NCBI RefSeq assembly: GCF_034653275.1
Contig: NZ_JAYEES010000003.1
Span: forward strand, 2,480,001-2,544,000
Direction: 5' to 3'
Source of the DNA: Nitrospirillum sp034653275
Lineage (GTDB): Bacteria > Pseudomonadota > Alphaproteobacteria > Azospirillales > Azospirillaceae
Length of the DNA stretch: 64,000 nucleotides
The stretch's first letter is position 1. Each line of letters starts with the position of its first letter. The notes under the pieces were generated by a model. The model was not told where the DNA came from and ran no database searches. It saw only the letters and a list, made by a program, of their open reading frames with translations. The position numbers and the translations under genes are program-made. Shown one piece after another: positions 17,355 to 26,243 of the stretch.

Positions 17355-18263
17355 TCAGCGGCCGACGCGCAGGCCCGGCGAGCGGCTCGGGCGGGCGACG
17401 GTGTCATCCAAGCGGGGCATGACGCGGCCGTCGGGCAAGCGCGTGTCCTCCCCACCCAGCGAAGGCTCACGCCGGACCTCACCCGCCCGACCGCGCTTGG
17501 GCGCCTTGCGGCTGGGGCGGCGGCCGCTCCACCACCAGATGCCCGCCATGAGGGCCAACAGGGCGGCGACGAAGCCCAGCAGGGCGTTGCGCGCCCAGTC
17601 CGGCGCGGTGATCTCGGTCGGCGCCTGCTCCGGCGTGTCGCCGGTGGACTGCGTCTCCACCGCGATGCGGCCGGCGCCGGTGGTGCCGGCGGCGTCCTGG
17701 CCCGGGGCCGGCTGGCCGTTGGAAACGGCACCGCCGGGACGCTGGGTCACCGAGGGCGGGGGCAGATCCGCGGGCGCGCCCGCCGGGGTGGAGGCCCCCG
17801 GGTTGCGCGACACGCTCAGCACGGTGCTTTCCTGCGCTTGTCCCCCACGCTCCACCCCCACGGCGGAGCGGGCGGCCTTGGGCTGCACGTCCTCTTCCTT
17901 CAGGCGCGGCTGCGAGGCCTTGGCGCGGCTGGTGGGATCGGCCAGGTTGCCGACCGTCTTGTCCACCGGGCGGCCTTCCATCATGCGGGCGATGGTGTCC
18001 TGGTCCAGCTTGCCGGTGACCTTCAGGCCCTCCGCCTTCTGGTATTGCCGCAGTGCGGCGACGGTGGGCGGGTCCATGCGCGAGGAGGCGCGACCCTCGT
18101 ACAGCTCTTTTTCCTTCAGGATGTTCTGGGCCCACTGGATGGTGGCGCTGTTGGGCTCGCCAGTGGTGTCGGCGGGGGCGGCCAGCGCCGGACCGGCGCC
18201 CGCCGTGGTCAGCATCACCGCCGCGATGGCGGAGGCGAACAAGGGCCGGCGGGCATTGAACAT
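17355..18263 (-). CDS. Peptidoglycan-binding domain protein with C-terminal membrane anchor
   Basis: 302 residues from ATG 18263. A signal peptide (MFNARRPLFASAIAAVMLTTAGAGPALA) is followed by a PGBD-like domain (about 38-95: LRQYQKAEGLKVTGKLDQDTI, the usual helix-turn-helix fold). Next come a long low-complexity Pro/Gly/Thr linker (about 110-225), one transmembrane helix (NALLGFVAALLALMAGIWWW) and a basic tail (about 255-302). The predicted topology has the binding domain outside the inner membrane and the basic tail in the cytoplasm. No catalytic domain is present, so it may be a wall-to-membrane tether. Partner proteins are unknown. Confidence 0.75.
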   Translation of the reverse strand: MFNARRPLFASAIAAVMLTTAGAGPALAAPADTTGEPNSATIQWAQNILKEKELYEGRASSRMDPPTVAALRQYQKAEGLKVTGKLDQDTIARMMEGRPVDKTVGNLADPTSRAKASQPRLKEEDVQPKAARSAVGVERGGQAQESTVLSVSRNPGASTPAGAPADLPPPSVTQRPGGAVSNGQPAPGQDAAGTTGAGRIAVETQSTGDTPEQAPTEITAPDWARNALLGFVAALLALMAGIWWWSGRRPSRKAPKRGRAGEVRREPSLGGEDTRLPDGRVMPRLDDTVARPSRSPGLRVGR

Positions 18264-18606
18264 CGCTGAACTATCCTTTTTCCAGGTCACGTCTTCCGGG
18301 TCACGTCCCGGCAGGGAAACCCTGCCTTCCGGGGCGCCGGCATCGACGGAATCACCAGGCCGCCCCTGAGGCAGCGTGTTACAATTCACGCCACTTTGCC
18401 ATGCGCATTTTAGCCGCCGGCCCCCGTGCATGCTGCATTGCGTCCAAACAAAGTGGGTATCTCTGACGGTGACTTGGGGGTCGCCCGGGTGACAACCCCG
18501 CCAAAATCTCGCGTCATTGTGTGAAAATAAAGGCGCGGGGTGTTGTAACGTTCCCCCGTGGAACGCCAAACAAGACAACAAACCAAGACAGCAACGGAAA
18601 ACGCCG
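18264..18606. promoter_or_regulatory. Divergent promoter region, PGBD protein / Hpt protein
   Basis: 343 bases between two divergent genes, AT-richer near the Hpt gene. It contains a perfect hairpin GGCAGGG-AAA-CCCTGCC (18310-18326), probably in the 5' leader of the minus-strand gene, next to a short direct repeat of GTCACGTC. No confident sigma-70 boxes. Confidence 0.35.
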
Positions 18607-18999
18607 ATGACCGCGCACACCGAGGCCGAGAGCTGGCCACTTGAAGACACGCCCACCCTGGACCGTGGCGTGCTGACCGCCCACATCAACGACTTGGGGG
18701 CGGACCTGGTGCGCCAGATCGCGGAGAAATACCTGGACGACGCGCCGTCCAGCGTGGCGGCGGTGCGCGCGGCGCTGGAGGCGCAGGACCTGCCCCTGCT
18801 GCAGAAGCTGATCCACCGCCTGGGCGGCGGCGCGCAAACCGTGGGGCTGGCCGCCCTGTCGGCCCAGGCCCGCAAGGCGGAGCATGCGCTGCGCCAGGGC
18901 CATAACGACGAAGGCATCCGCGAGGCCACCCGCCTGCTGGCCCGGGTCGGCAGCGACCTGGCCGTGCTGGATGAATTCCGCGCCAGCCTGAAGGACTGA
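18607..18999 (+). CDS. Stand-alone Hpt phosphotransfer protein
   Basis: 130 residues from ATG 18607. It is a four-helix Hpt domain with phospho-acceptor His70 in LIHRLGGGAQTVGL, the usual H-x-L-x-G-x-A motif. There is no kinase domain; it would shuttle phosphate between a hybrid histidine kinase and a response regulator. The convergent OmpR-type regulator 239 bases away is a plausible partner, but no hybrid kinase is in the window. A transcription terminator at 19182-19211 follows. Confidence 0.85.
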   Translation: MTAHTEAESWPLEDTPTLDRGVLTAHINDLGADLVRQIAEKYLDDAPSSVAAVRAALEAQDLPLLQKLIHRLGGGAQTVGLAALSAQARKAEHALRQGHNDEGIREATRLLARVGSDLAVLDEFRASLKD

Positions 19000-19034
19000 T
19001 GCCAATGGCATTTGATCGTGACCGCTCAAATGCC

Positions 19035-19080
19035 ACCCTCAAACGCCGGGCGCCAGCATCCGCTGGCTTGGCTCATCCTC
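19035..19080 (+). repeat. Dispersed intergenic hairpin repeat, copy B
   Basis: Co-linear with 8723-8768. The central hairpin is GCCAGC-ATCC-GCTGGC (19052-19067). Compared with copy A the stem changed on both sides so that pairing is kept, while the flanks and the TCC of the loop are conserved. Confidence 0.55.
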
Positions 19081-19124
19081 GCTGCGCCCTGCGGTGCTCG
19101 CTCCGGCGGCCGCAGTCGCGGCCT

Positions 19125-19155
19125 CGGCGGCATGAGTCGACACTTCATGCCGCCG
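19125..19155. repeat. 11-bp inverted repeat downstream of the Hpt gene
   Basis: CGGCGGCATGA and its exact complement TCATGCCGCCG flank the 9-base loop GTCGACACT. It lies just after repeat copy B and may belong to the same composite intergenic element. No T-run follows. Confidence 0.45.
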
Positions 19156-19181
19156 GTATGACCTCCGCGCCTTGAAATGAA

Positions 19182-19211
19182 ACGGGCCCGATCCAGCCGG
19201 ACCGGGCCCGT
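19182..19211. terminator. Terminator between Hpt gene and response regulator
   Basis: 9-bp stem ACGGGCCCG/CGGGCCCGT with a 12-base loop, followed on the plus strand by GACGTTTTT. It lies between convergent genes and probably serves the Hpt gene; the minus side has only TTTCATTT. Confidence 0.75.
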
Positions 19212-19237
19212 GACGTTTTTGGACGGTGCCGCGGCGG

Positions 19238-19963
19238 TTACGCCGGGCCGGTGACGTCGGCGCCCAGGCGGTAGCCCAGGCCCTTTTCCGTCAGGATCAG
19301 GCGTGGCTGGGCACCGCCGTCGTTCATCTTGCGGCGCAGGCGGCTGACCAGCACGTCGATGGTGCGGTCGCTGGGATTGCGGTCGGTGCCGCTGACGGCG
19401 TCGATCAGCTGGTCGCGCGTCACCACCCGGCCGCCGGAACGGACCAGCAGGGCCAGCAGCTCGAACTCGCCGCGCGTCACCCGCACCTCGACACCCTGGG
19501 TGTCGATCAGGCGGCGGCGCGCCAGGTCGATGGTCCAGCCGCCGAAGCGGCGCACGGTGCCCTCGGCCCGGCGCATCTTGCTGGGATGGGTCCGGCGCAG
19601 CAGGTTGCGCGCGCGGGCCAGCAGCTCACGCGGGTTCGGCGGCTTGGTCACATAGTCGTCGCCACCGGTTTCCAAACCGAAGACACGGTCGTCCTCGTTG
19701 GCCCGCCGGGTGACGATGATGATGCCGACGTTGGAAATCTCACGTATGTCGCGGGCGATGGAGAAACCGTCCTCGTCCGGCAGTTCGATGTCCAGCAGCA
19801 CCAGATCCGGGGGCTGCCGGATGATGGCTTCCCGCGTCTGCTTGCCGTTGGCCGCTTCGGCGATCATGAACCCGGCCTGATGAAAGTATCCCGCCAGCAA
19901 GGCCCTGGTCGCCGGCTCGTCCTCAACGATCAGGACCAGCGGCGCTTCCACACTCTCCGTCAT
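19238..19963 (-). CDS. OmpR/TorR-type response regulator
   Basis: 241 residues from ATG 19963. The receiver domain (about 8-120) has acidic pocket residues in VEDEPATR, the phospho-acceptor Asp in VLLDIELPDEDG, and the conserved Lys in DDYVTKPPNP. The winged-helix Trans_reg_C domain (about 135-235) has RGEFELLALLVRSGGRVVTR and RTIDVLVSRLRRKM. It is a DNA-binding transcription factor whose kinase is not adjacent. The convergent Hpt gene hints at a multi-step phosphorelay. TorR/ArcA-like in sequence, but its regulon cannot be assigned. Confidence 0.9.
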   Translation of the reverse strand: MTESVEAPLVLIVEDEPATRALLAGYFHQAGFMIAEAANGKQTREAIIRQPPDLVLLDIELPDEDGFSIARDIREISNVGIIIVTRRANEDDRVFGLETGGDDYVTKPPNPRELLARARNLLRRTHPSKMRRAEGTVRRFGGWTIDLARRRLIDTQGVEVRVTRGEFELLALLVRSGGRVVTRDQLIDAVSGTDRNPSDRTIDVLVSRLRRKMNDGGAQPRLILTEKGLGYRLGADVTGPA

Positions 19964-20250
19964 GACTCTTCCAACCCCCCTGCCGGCCATTGCCCCAAAT
20001 GCACCGCCGGACGTTGGCGACAGAATGTCCCTCGCGGGCCGCCAACGCAAGTCCCTGGCGAACCAGGGCTGTACGGCCTCGCTATAGGGAAAAAGGGCAG
20101 GAAGGAATCGCGAAAAGCTCCCCCAAAAGAACGAGGCGGGCGCCCATGGCCAATCGCCACAAGTGCCCGCCCCCGTCCGGACCCTACCGCCCAAGGTGTT
20201 CCAAGCCCGAGTCTTTGCCCGAGTCTTGGATTATGACGCGCCGTTGCTGG

Positions 20251-23200
20251 TCAACCGCCGAGGCCCAGCAGGTCGGCGTTGCCGCCGAAGGCGGTGATGT
20301 TCACGGTCAGCGTCTTTTCCGTGGCGAAGCGCAGCAGGTAATGCGGGCCGCCGGCCTTGGGACCCGTGCCGGACAGGCCATGGCCGCCGAAGGGCTGCAC
20401 GCCCACGACCGCGCCCACCATGTTGCGGTTGATGTAGGTGTTGCCGCAGTTCAGGCGCTGGAAGATCTCCTGCGCCCGGCCTTCCAGCCGGCTGTGCACG
20501 CCCAGGGTCAGGCCATAGCCGGTGGCGTCGATGTCGGCCAGCACCTGGTCCAGGCTGTCGGCCTTCCAGCGCACCAGGTGCAGGACGGGGCCGAACACCT
20601 CGCGCGGCAGGCGCTTCAGGCTGTTGATCTCATAGAGGCGCGGCCCGAAGAAGGTGCCGTTGGCGAGGTCCGCGCCCGTGGGGCAGGCGTGGACCAGCTT
20701 GGCCTCGCGATCCATGCGCTCGGCATGGGCCACCAGGATCTTGCGGGCGTCCTCGTCGATGATGGGGCCGACGTCCGTGGCCAGATCCATCGGATCGCCC
20801 AGGGTGACCAGCTGCATGGCGCCCTTCAGCAGATGGGCCATCTGGTCGGCCACGTCGTCCTGCACGAACAGGACCCGCATGGCGGAGCAGCGCTGACCCG
20901 CCGACTGGAAGGCGGAGGTGATGCAATCGTCCACCACTTGCTCCAGCAAGGCGGTGCTGTCGACGATCATGGCGTTCTGGCCGCCGGTCTCGGCGATCAG
21001 GGGGACGATGGCGCCGTCGCGGGCGGCCAGCGCCCGGTTGATCAGGCGCGCCGTCTCGGTGGACCCGGTGAAGGCCACGCCGCCGATGCGGGCGTCGGCC
21101 ACGAGGGCCGCCCCCACCGTCTCCCCATCGCCCGGCAGCAGGTGCAGAACGTCACCCGGCACGCCGGCGCGGTGGAACAGGCGCACGGCGCGGGCACCCA
21201 CCAGGGTGGTCTGCTCGGCCGGCTTGGCCGCCACGGCGTTGCCGGCGGCCAGGGCGGCCGCCACCTGGCCGGTGAAGATGGCCAGGGGGAAGTTCCACGG
21301 GCTGATGCAGACGAAGGTGCCGCGGCCATGCAGCGACAGCTCGTTGCTCTCGCCCGTCGGGCCCGGCAGGCGGGTGGGCGCGCCGAACTGCTTGCGGGCG
21401 AGGTCCGCGTAATAGCGGCAGAAATCCACCGCCTCGCGCACCTCGGCGACGGCGTCGCCCCAGGTCTTGCCCGCCTCGCGGATCAGGATGCCCAGCAGGG
21501 CCGGGGTATCGGCCTCCAGCGCGTCGCCCATGGCGTCCAGGATGCGGGCGCGGCCCTCGCCGCCCAGCCTGTCCCAGCCGGGCTGGGCCTGGGCGGCCCG
21601 CGCCAGGGCGCGGTCGATGTGCTCCGCCGTGGCGTCGGCGGTGGTGCCCACGGTGCGGGTGCGGTCGGACGGGTCCAGCACCGACCGGGCCTTCTGGCCA
21701 GCCAGGTCCTGGCCACCGACGATGGGGCCGGCCGTCCAGGCCTGGGCCAGGGCGGCATCGATGCCGGCGCGCAGGGACCGCACCGTGGCCTCGTCCGTCA
21801 GGTCGACACCGCGGGAGTTGGCGCGGTCGTCACCATAGAGCTTGTCGGGGGTGGGGATACCGGCATGGCGCAGCACGGGCAAAGCCTCCAAAAGGGCGAT
21901 CGGGTCGGCAACCACCTGGCCCACCGGGATGGCCGGGTCCATGTAGGCGTTGACGAAGTTGCTGTTGGCGCCGTTCTCCAGGAGACGGCGGACGAGATAG
22001 GGCAGCAGGTCCTCATGCGTGCCGACGGGCGCGTAGATGCGCACGCGCGGCACGTTCTTCAGGCGGTCCCGCGCGGCGGCGTACAGCAGGTCGCCCATGC
22101 CGTGCAGGCGCTGGAATTCCAGGTCGCGGTTGTCGCCGGCCAGATGCAGGATGGCGGCGATGGTATAGGCGTTGTGGGTGGCGAACTGCGGGTAGATGGC
22201 GTCCTTGGCCGCCAGCATCCGCCGCGCGCACACCAGGTAGCTGAGGTCCGTCGCCGCCTTCTTGGTGTAGACGGGGTAGTCGGCGTGGCCCTGGGTCTGG
22301 GAGAACTTGATCTCCGTGTCCCAATAGGCGCCCTTCACCAGGCGCACCATCAGCCGGCGCCCGGCGGAACGGGCCAGCGCCGCCAGCCAATCGACCAGAT
22401 GGGCGGTGCGCTTCTGATAGGCCTGGATGGCCAGGCCCAGGCCATTCCAGCCGGCGAGGTCGCCATCGCGCGCCAGGGCCTCAAGCAGGTCCAGCGAGAT
22501 GTCCAGGCGGTCGGCCTCTTCCGCGTCGATGGTCAGGTTGATGTCCCAGCGCTTGGCGGCCAGGCACAGGTCCTTCACGCGGGGCAGCAGCTGGGCCATG
22601 ACGTCGGCGCGCTTGGCGAAGACGTAGCGCGGGTGCAGGGCCGACAATTTGATGGAGACGCCGGGGGCGGCGTAGGGGCCACGGCCCGCCGCCGCCTTGC
22701 CCACCGTGTCGATGGCGTTGAGGTAGGAGGCCTGGTAGCGGTCCGCCTGTTCCCAGGTGCGCGCCCCCTCGCCCAGCATGTCATAGGAATGGACGGTGCC
22801 TTCCGGCTTCGCCTTCTTCGCTTCCCCCACCGCCTCGGCGATGGTGCGGCCCATGACGAAGTGTTCGCCCATGACGCGCATGGCCTTCATCATGGCGGCG
22901 CGGATGACGGGTTCGCCCGAGCGCTGAACCAGGCGGCGCAGCAGGCCGGGGGCGTCCCCCTGCTTCTTGGTGTCGACCTCCACCACCCGGCCGGTCAGCA
23001 TCAGGCCCCAGGCGGCGGCGTTGACGAAGGCGCTGTCGGACTGGCCCAGGTGCTGGTCCCACTGGCCCTTCGTGATCTTCTCGGCGATCAGCCGGTCGGC
23101 CGTGGCCGGGTCGGCGATGCGCAGCAGGCACTCGGCGATGCACATGAGGGCGATGCCCTCCTGGTTGGACAGGCCGAACTCCTGCATGAAGGCGTCGAGC

Positions 23201-23433
23201 GGCCCCAGCTCCGACCGGCGGGCGCGGGCGGCGTTCACCACGTCCACCGCCTGGGCGTCGATGGCCCGCCGCTCCTCCGCCGTCAGGCCGTGCGCCGCCA
23301 GCAGGGCGCGCACCGCCGTCTCCTCATTCAGGTGCTTGGCCCGGCGCAGGGCCGCGCGGGGGCCGTCAAGGTCGGGCGTGGCCGGGGAGGGAGCCAGGGA
23401 GGGGGAACTGGACGGGGCGGTCGCCTGGTACAT
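20251..23433 (-). CDS. putA: Bifunctional proline dehydrogenase / glutamate-semialdehyde dehydrogenase PutA
   Basis: 1060 residues. It converts proline to glutamate in two coupled steps with channelling. The N-terminal helical region and the FAD-dependent PRODH barrel (about 150-450: INLTIDAEEADRLDISLDLL, RLVKGAYWDTEIK) are followed by the aldehyde dehydrogenase half (about 560-1020). That half has the Glu motif AETGGQNAM and the catalytic Cys in SAGQRCSAMRV. It is about 260 residues shorter than E. coli PutA and lacks its N-terminal ribbon-helix-helix domain, so it is not self-repressing. Control is expected from the divergent Lrp-type gene. Confidence 0.96.
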   Translation of the reverse strand: MYQATAPSSSPSLAPSPATPDLDGPRAALRRAKHLNEETAVRALLAAHGLTAEERRAIDAQAVDVVNAARARRSELGPLDAFMQEFGLSNQEGIALMCIAECLLRIADPATADRLIAEKITKGQWDQHLGQSDSAFVNAAAWGLMLTGRVVEVDTKKQGDAPGLLRRLVQRSGEPVIRAAMMKAMRVMGEHFVMGRTIAEAVGEAKKAKPEGTVHSYDMLGEGARTWEQADRYQASYLNAIDTVGKAAAGRGPYAAPGVSIKLSALHPRYVFAKRADVMAQLLPRVKDLCLAAKRWDINLTIDAEEADRLDISLDLLEALARDGDLAGWNGLGLAIQAYQKRTAHLVDWLAALARSAGRRLMVRLVKGAYWDTEIKFSQTQGHADYPVYTKKAATDLSYLVCARRMLAAKDAIYPQFATHNAYTIAAILHLAGDNRDLEFQRLHGMGDLLYAAARDRLKNVPRVRIYAPVGTHEDLLPYLVRRLLENGANSNFVNAYMDPAIPVGQVVADPIALLEALPVLRHAGIPTPDKLYGDDRANSRGVDLTDEATVRSLRAGIDAALAQAWTAGPIVGGQDLAGQKARSVLDPSDRTRTVGTTADATAEHIDRALARAAQAQPGWDRLGGEGRARILDAMGDALEADTPALLGILIREAGKTWGDAVAEVREAVDFCRYYADLARKQFGAPTRLPGPTGESNELSLHGRGTFVCISPWNFPLAIFTGQVAAALAAGNAVAAKPAEQTTLVGARAVRLFHRAGVPGDVLHLLPGDGETVGAALVADARIGGVAFTGSTETARLINRALAARDGAIVPLIAETGGQNAMIVDSTALLEQVVDDCITSAFQSAGQRCSAMRVLFVQDDVADQMAHLLKGAMQLVTLGDPMDLATDVGPIIDEDARKILVAHAERMDREAKLVHACPTGADLANGTFFGPRLYEINSLKRLPREVFGPVLHLVRWKADSLDQVLADIDATGYGLTLGVHSRLEGRAQEIFQRLNCGNTYINRNMVGAVVGVQPFGGHGLSGTGPKAGGPHYLLRFATEKTLTVNITAFGGNADLLGLGG

Positions 23434-23562
23434 GACACTGCCTGGGGCTTGGGTGGGGTGATATTGTCGCGGATTATGGCGGGATCACCGGCATATTTCC
23501 CGCCATTTTGGGCAATTTTTCAGTATATCATCCGGCGAAGACGCCCTTCGGACGATGAAAAT
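23434..23562. promoter_or_regulatory. putA / Lrp-type regulator divergent promoter region
   Basis: 129 bases between divergent starts, clearly AT-richer than the neighbouring genes around 23505-23530 and 23555-23565, as expected for a promoter with Lrp-family binding. No single operator stands out. Confidence 0.5.
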
Positions 23563-24048
23563 ATGACCCGCCAAACCGCCGACCAGTTGGACCGCATCGA
23601 CCTGAACATTCTGCGCATCCTGCAGGAGGATGGGCGCCTGTCGAATGTGGAGCTGTCCCGCCGCGTGAACCTGTCGCCAACCCCCTGCCTGGAGCGGGTG
23701 CGGCGCCTGGAACGCGACGGTTACATCCAGGGCTACGCGGCGCGGCTGGACCCGGAACGGCTGGGCCGCAGCCTGATGGCGTTCATCGAGGTGCGGCTGG
23801 ACCGCACCAGCCCCGACGTCTTCAAAATCTTCGCCGACGCCATCGCCCCCATGGACGAGATCCAGGAATGCCACATGGTGGCCGGCGGCTTCGACTACCT
23901 GATCAAGGTGCGGGTGGCCGACATGGGGGCCTACCGCGCCTTCCTGGGCGACAAGCTGTCCAGCATCCCGGGCGTGGCCCAGACCCACACCTATATGGTG
24001 ATGGAAGAGGTGAAATCGACGGCGGCCATACCCGTGCCGGTGCGGTGA
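23563..24048 (+). CDS. putR: Lrp/AsnC family regulator, probable PutR (proline catabolism activator)
   Basis: 161 residues. The N-terminal AsnC helix-turn-helix (DQLDRIDLNILRILQEDGRL, RRVNLSPTPCLERVRRLE) is followed by the RAM ligand-binding/oligomerisation domain (about 70-145; VAGGFDYLIKVRVAD). Its divergent position next to putA matches PutR of other alphaproteobacteria, which activates putA in response to proline. The family is certain; the PutR role is inferred from context. Confidence 0.9.
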   Translation: MTRQTADQLDRIDLNILRILQEDGRLSNVELSRRVNLSPTPCLERVRRLERDGYIQGYAARLDPERLGRSLMAFIEVRLDRTSPDVFKIFADAIAPMDEIQECHMVAGGFDYLIKVRVADMGAYRAFLGDKLSSIPGVAQTHTYMVMEEVKSTAAIPVPVR

Positions 24049-24097
24049 AATGCGCATAAGCACGTTAACGACATAAATTAATCTTCCGGAGGAGAAG

Positions 24098-24676
24098 TTG
24101 GAAACGATCACTGCAGATTGCCCAAATTGTGGTTTAGGCAGAAACGTAATTGTTCTAAAGCGAGAAATAGAAAATAAATTAGACGAATATCTACTTGTTG
24201 AAGATTCCTATGAATACCTAATATGCAAATGCGCCGGCTGCGACTATATTTTTTTCAGAAAAGAGAGAACGAACAGCGAAGAATCAGAAATGGAGATAGA
24301 TCCAATAACCGGCGAGGAAAAAGAAATATTACATTATAGAGTTATTAATTTTTATCCAGGAAAAGAAAAAATGAGGCCGGATTGGCTGGATATAATATAT
24401 TTCTTTGAAAGTGAAATTTACGAATCTCTGGACAAGATCTATAGAACGCTAGACGCTTCCAGTTTCGACGATCTCCCAGCTTCGTGCCGAATGGCTATAG
24501 ACAAGATAATTATCTACCTTGGGGTGCCAGAGAATCTTCCATTCTCCAAAAAAACTGAGGAATTATTGAATCGCAGTCAAATGACAGAGCACGACAAGAA
24601 AATTCTAGACATAATTATCAATGCCACAAATGCAGCAATTCACCGCAATTGGAAACCAGAATCCCTATTTTATTAA
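24098..24676 (+). CDS. AT-rich DUF4145-like protein, probably horizontally acquired
   Basis: 192 residues starting at TTG 24098, supported by the excellent ribosome binding site GGAGGAGA (24088-24095). The N-terminal half has a zinc-ribbon pattern (CPNCG and CKCAGC). The helical C-terminal half (PASCRMAIDKIIIYLGVPE, INATNAAIHRNW) resembles DUF4145, a domain often found with restriction or other defence genes and with no established activity. By eye the gene is roughly 35-40% GC, rich in AAA, ATA and TTA-type codons, unlike its neighbours. No transposase, integrase or flanking repeat was found. It stands alone after the Lrp-type gene. Confidence 0.75.
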   Translation: METITADCPNCGLGRNVIVLKREIENKLDEYLLVEDSYEYLICKCAGCDYIFFRKERTNSEESEMEIDPITGEEKEILHYRVINFYPGKEKMRPDWLDIIYFFESEIYESLDKIYRTLDASSFDDLPASCRMAIDKIIIYLGVPENLPFSKKTEELLNRSQMTEHDKKILDIIINATNAAIHRNWKPESLFY

Positions 24677-24788
24677 AAACATGGTGCTATGGATAGGAAA
24701 TTGGGCGCATCGGGTTTTTCTTCTAAATAGCTTGATTGAAAACGAGAGCCCGAACATTCCCGCCAAGGCCGCCAGTAAAACCCCCACG

Positions 24789-26023
24789 TCAGGTAAATAA
24801 CCCCGCAACCCCCTCCGCCGCCGCCAGCGCCCCGCTGAAGCACGCCTGCAGCAGATAGCCGCCGGTGGGCGCCTCCCAGTCCAGCATTTCGCCCACGGCG
24901 AAGACGCCGGGCAGGCGGCGCAGCATCAGATGGTCGTCCAGTTCGGTTAGCGTTATGCCGCCGGCGGTGGAGATGGCGCGGTCCATGGGGCGGATGGCGG
25001 TCAGGGTGATGGGCAGGGCCTTGAGACGCCGGGCCAGCGCCGCCGGGGTGGCGAGGTCGGCAGGCGTGGCGCTTTCCCGCACCAGGGTGGGGATGACGCC
25101 CTCCAGGCCTAAGGCCTTGCGCAAGCGGTTCTTCAGGCTTTCGGATGGCGGCGCCTTGGCCAGGCGCGCCGTGACGGCACCCAAGTCCAGGTCGGGCTTC
25201 AGGTCGATATGCAGGACGGCTCGGCCGTCGCGGGCGATGGCCTCCCGCAGGGGCGCGCCCAGGGCGTAGAGGGCACCCCCCTCCAGCCCCGTGCGGGTCA
25301 CCACCGCCTCCCCCGGCTGGTCTGGCCGGCGAAGGACAGGGCGATGCGCTTCAGGGGCTGTCCCTCCGCCCGCTCGATGAAGGCGGGGGACCAGGCGACG
25401 TCGAAGCCGGCGTTGGCGGCGCGGAAGGGGGCGAGGTCAACGCCCCTCGCCGCCAGCAGGGCCGCCCATCCGCCATCGGAGCCCAGGCGCGGCCAACTGG
25501 CGCCGCCCAAAGCCAGCAGGGTGGCGTCCACCCGTACCGTCCGGGGCCCCTCCGGCGTGTCGAAGGCCAACGCGCCGTCGTCGGTCCAGCCGGTCCAGCG
25601 GTGGCGGGTCTTCAGCGTCACGCCCAGGCCGTCCAGCCGGCGCAGCCAGGCGCGCAGCAGGGGGGAGGCCTTGAGGCCCACGGGGAACACGCGGCCACTG
25701 CTGCCCACGAAGGTCTCGATGCCCAGGCCGTGCACCCAGGCGCGCAGGTCATCCGGCGTGAAGCGCCCGATCCAGGGCGCCACGACGGGTGCGGCCGCGC
25801 CATAACGGGTGAGGAAGCGGTCCAGCGGTTCGGAATGGGTGATGTTCAGGCCGCCGCGCCCGGCCATCAGGAACTTGCGCGCCGGCGAGGGCATCGCGTC
25901 GAACACGGTGACGGCGATGCCCCGGGCGGCAAGCGCCTCCGCCGCCATGAGGCCTGCGGGCCCCGCGCCGATGATGGCCACCGCCGGGCGCCGCCCCTCT
26001 TGATCCGCCGTCTGCGGCACCAT
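24789..26023 (-). pseudogene. NAD(P)/FAD-dependent flavoprotein (HI0933/BaiN-like), interrupted by a one-base frameshift
   Basis: The N-terminal frame (from ATG 26023) has the FAD motif VAIIGAGPAGLMAAEALAARG and the family motif SPARKFLMAGRGGLNITHSE. The C-terminal frame ends with the FAD-binding segment LPGVFAVGEMLDWEAPTGGY at 24789. The two frames join into SFAGQTSRGEAVVTRTGLEG if one C is added to the C5 run at 25310-25314. It belongs to the aminoacetone-oxidase/BaiN-like group of flavoproteins; the substrate is unknown. An upstream ATG at 26062 is possible. Either a disrupted gene or a sequence error. Confidence 0.85.
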
Positions 26024-26137
26024 CGAACCCCTTCGTTCCAATCCCAGGGCGCTTCTAGGCATGGGCGCTCGCCGCCGTCAATGCGCGCCGGGGAAGCGAC
26101 CGCGCAAAAGCGCAGGACGCCCGCGTCCGGCGCATCA

Positions 26138-26155
26138 CATAAAGACATCTTTATG
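26138..26155. promoter_or_regulatory. Operator of the methionine synthase genes (SahR-like site 1)
   Basis: CATAAAGA-CA-TCTTTATG: two perfect 8-base arms around a 2-base spacer, AT-rich in a GC-rich setting, 88 bases upstream of the metH start. The same sequence on the opposite strand precedes the ArsR-methyltransferase/metF operon (33283-33298). Confidence 0.8.
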
Positions 26156-26243
26156 TTTGCATCTGTATCCCCAGATGACTAGGGTGGCGAACATTGTTAC
26201 CTGGAACATACCCGGCGCCCTCATGCCGGCGGAGTACGCGATC

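Noticed and set aside
24061..24788. Insertion sequence or integron around the AT-rich gene
   Set aside because: No transposase, integrase, terminal inverted repeats or attachment-site repeats visible on either side.
26063..26243. Possible SAM, SAH or cobalamin riboswitch before metH
   Set aside because: The leader is only about 180 bases and lacks the conserved cores of these riboswitches; the inverted repeat is better explained as a protein operator.
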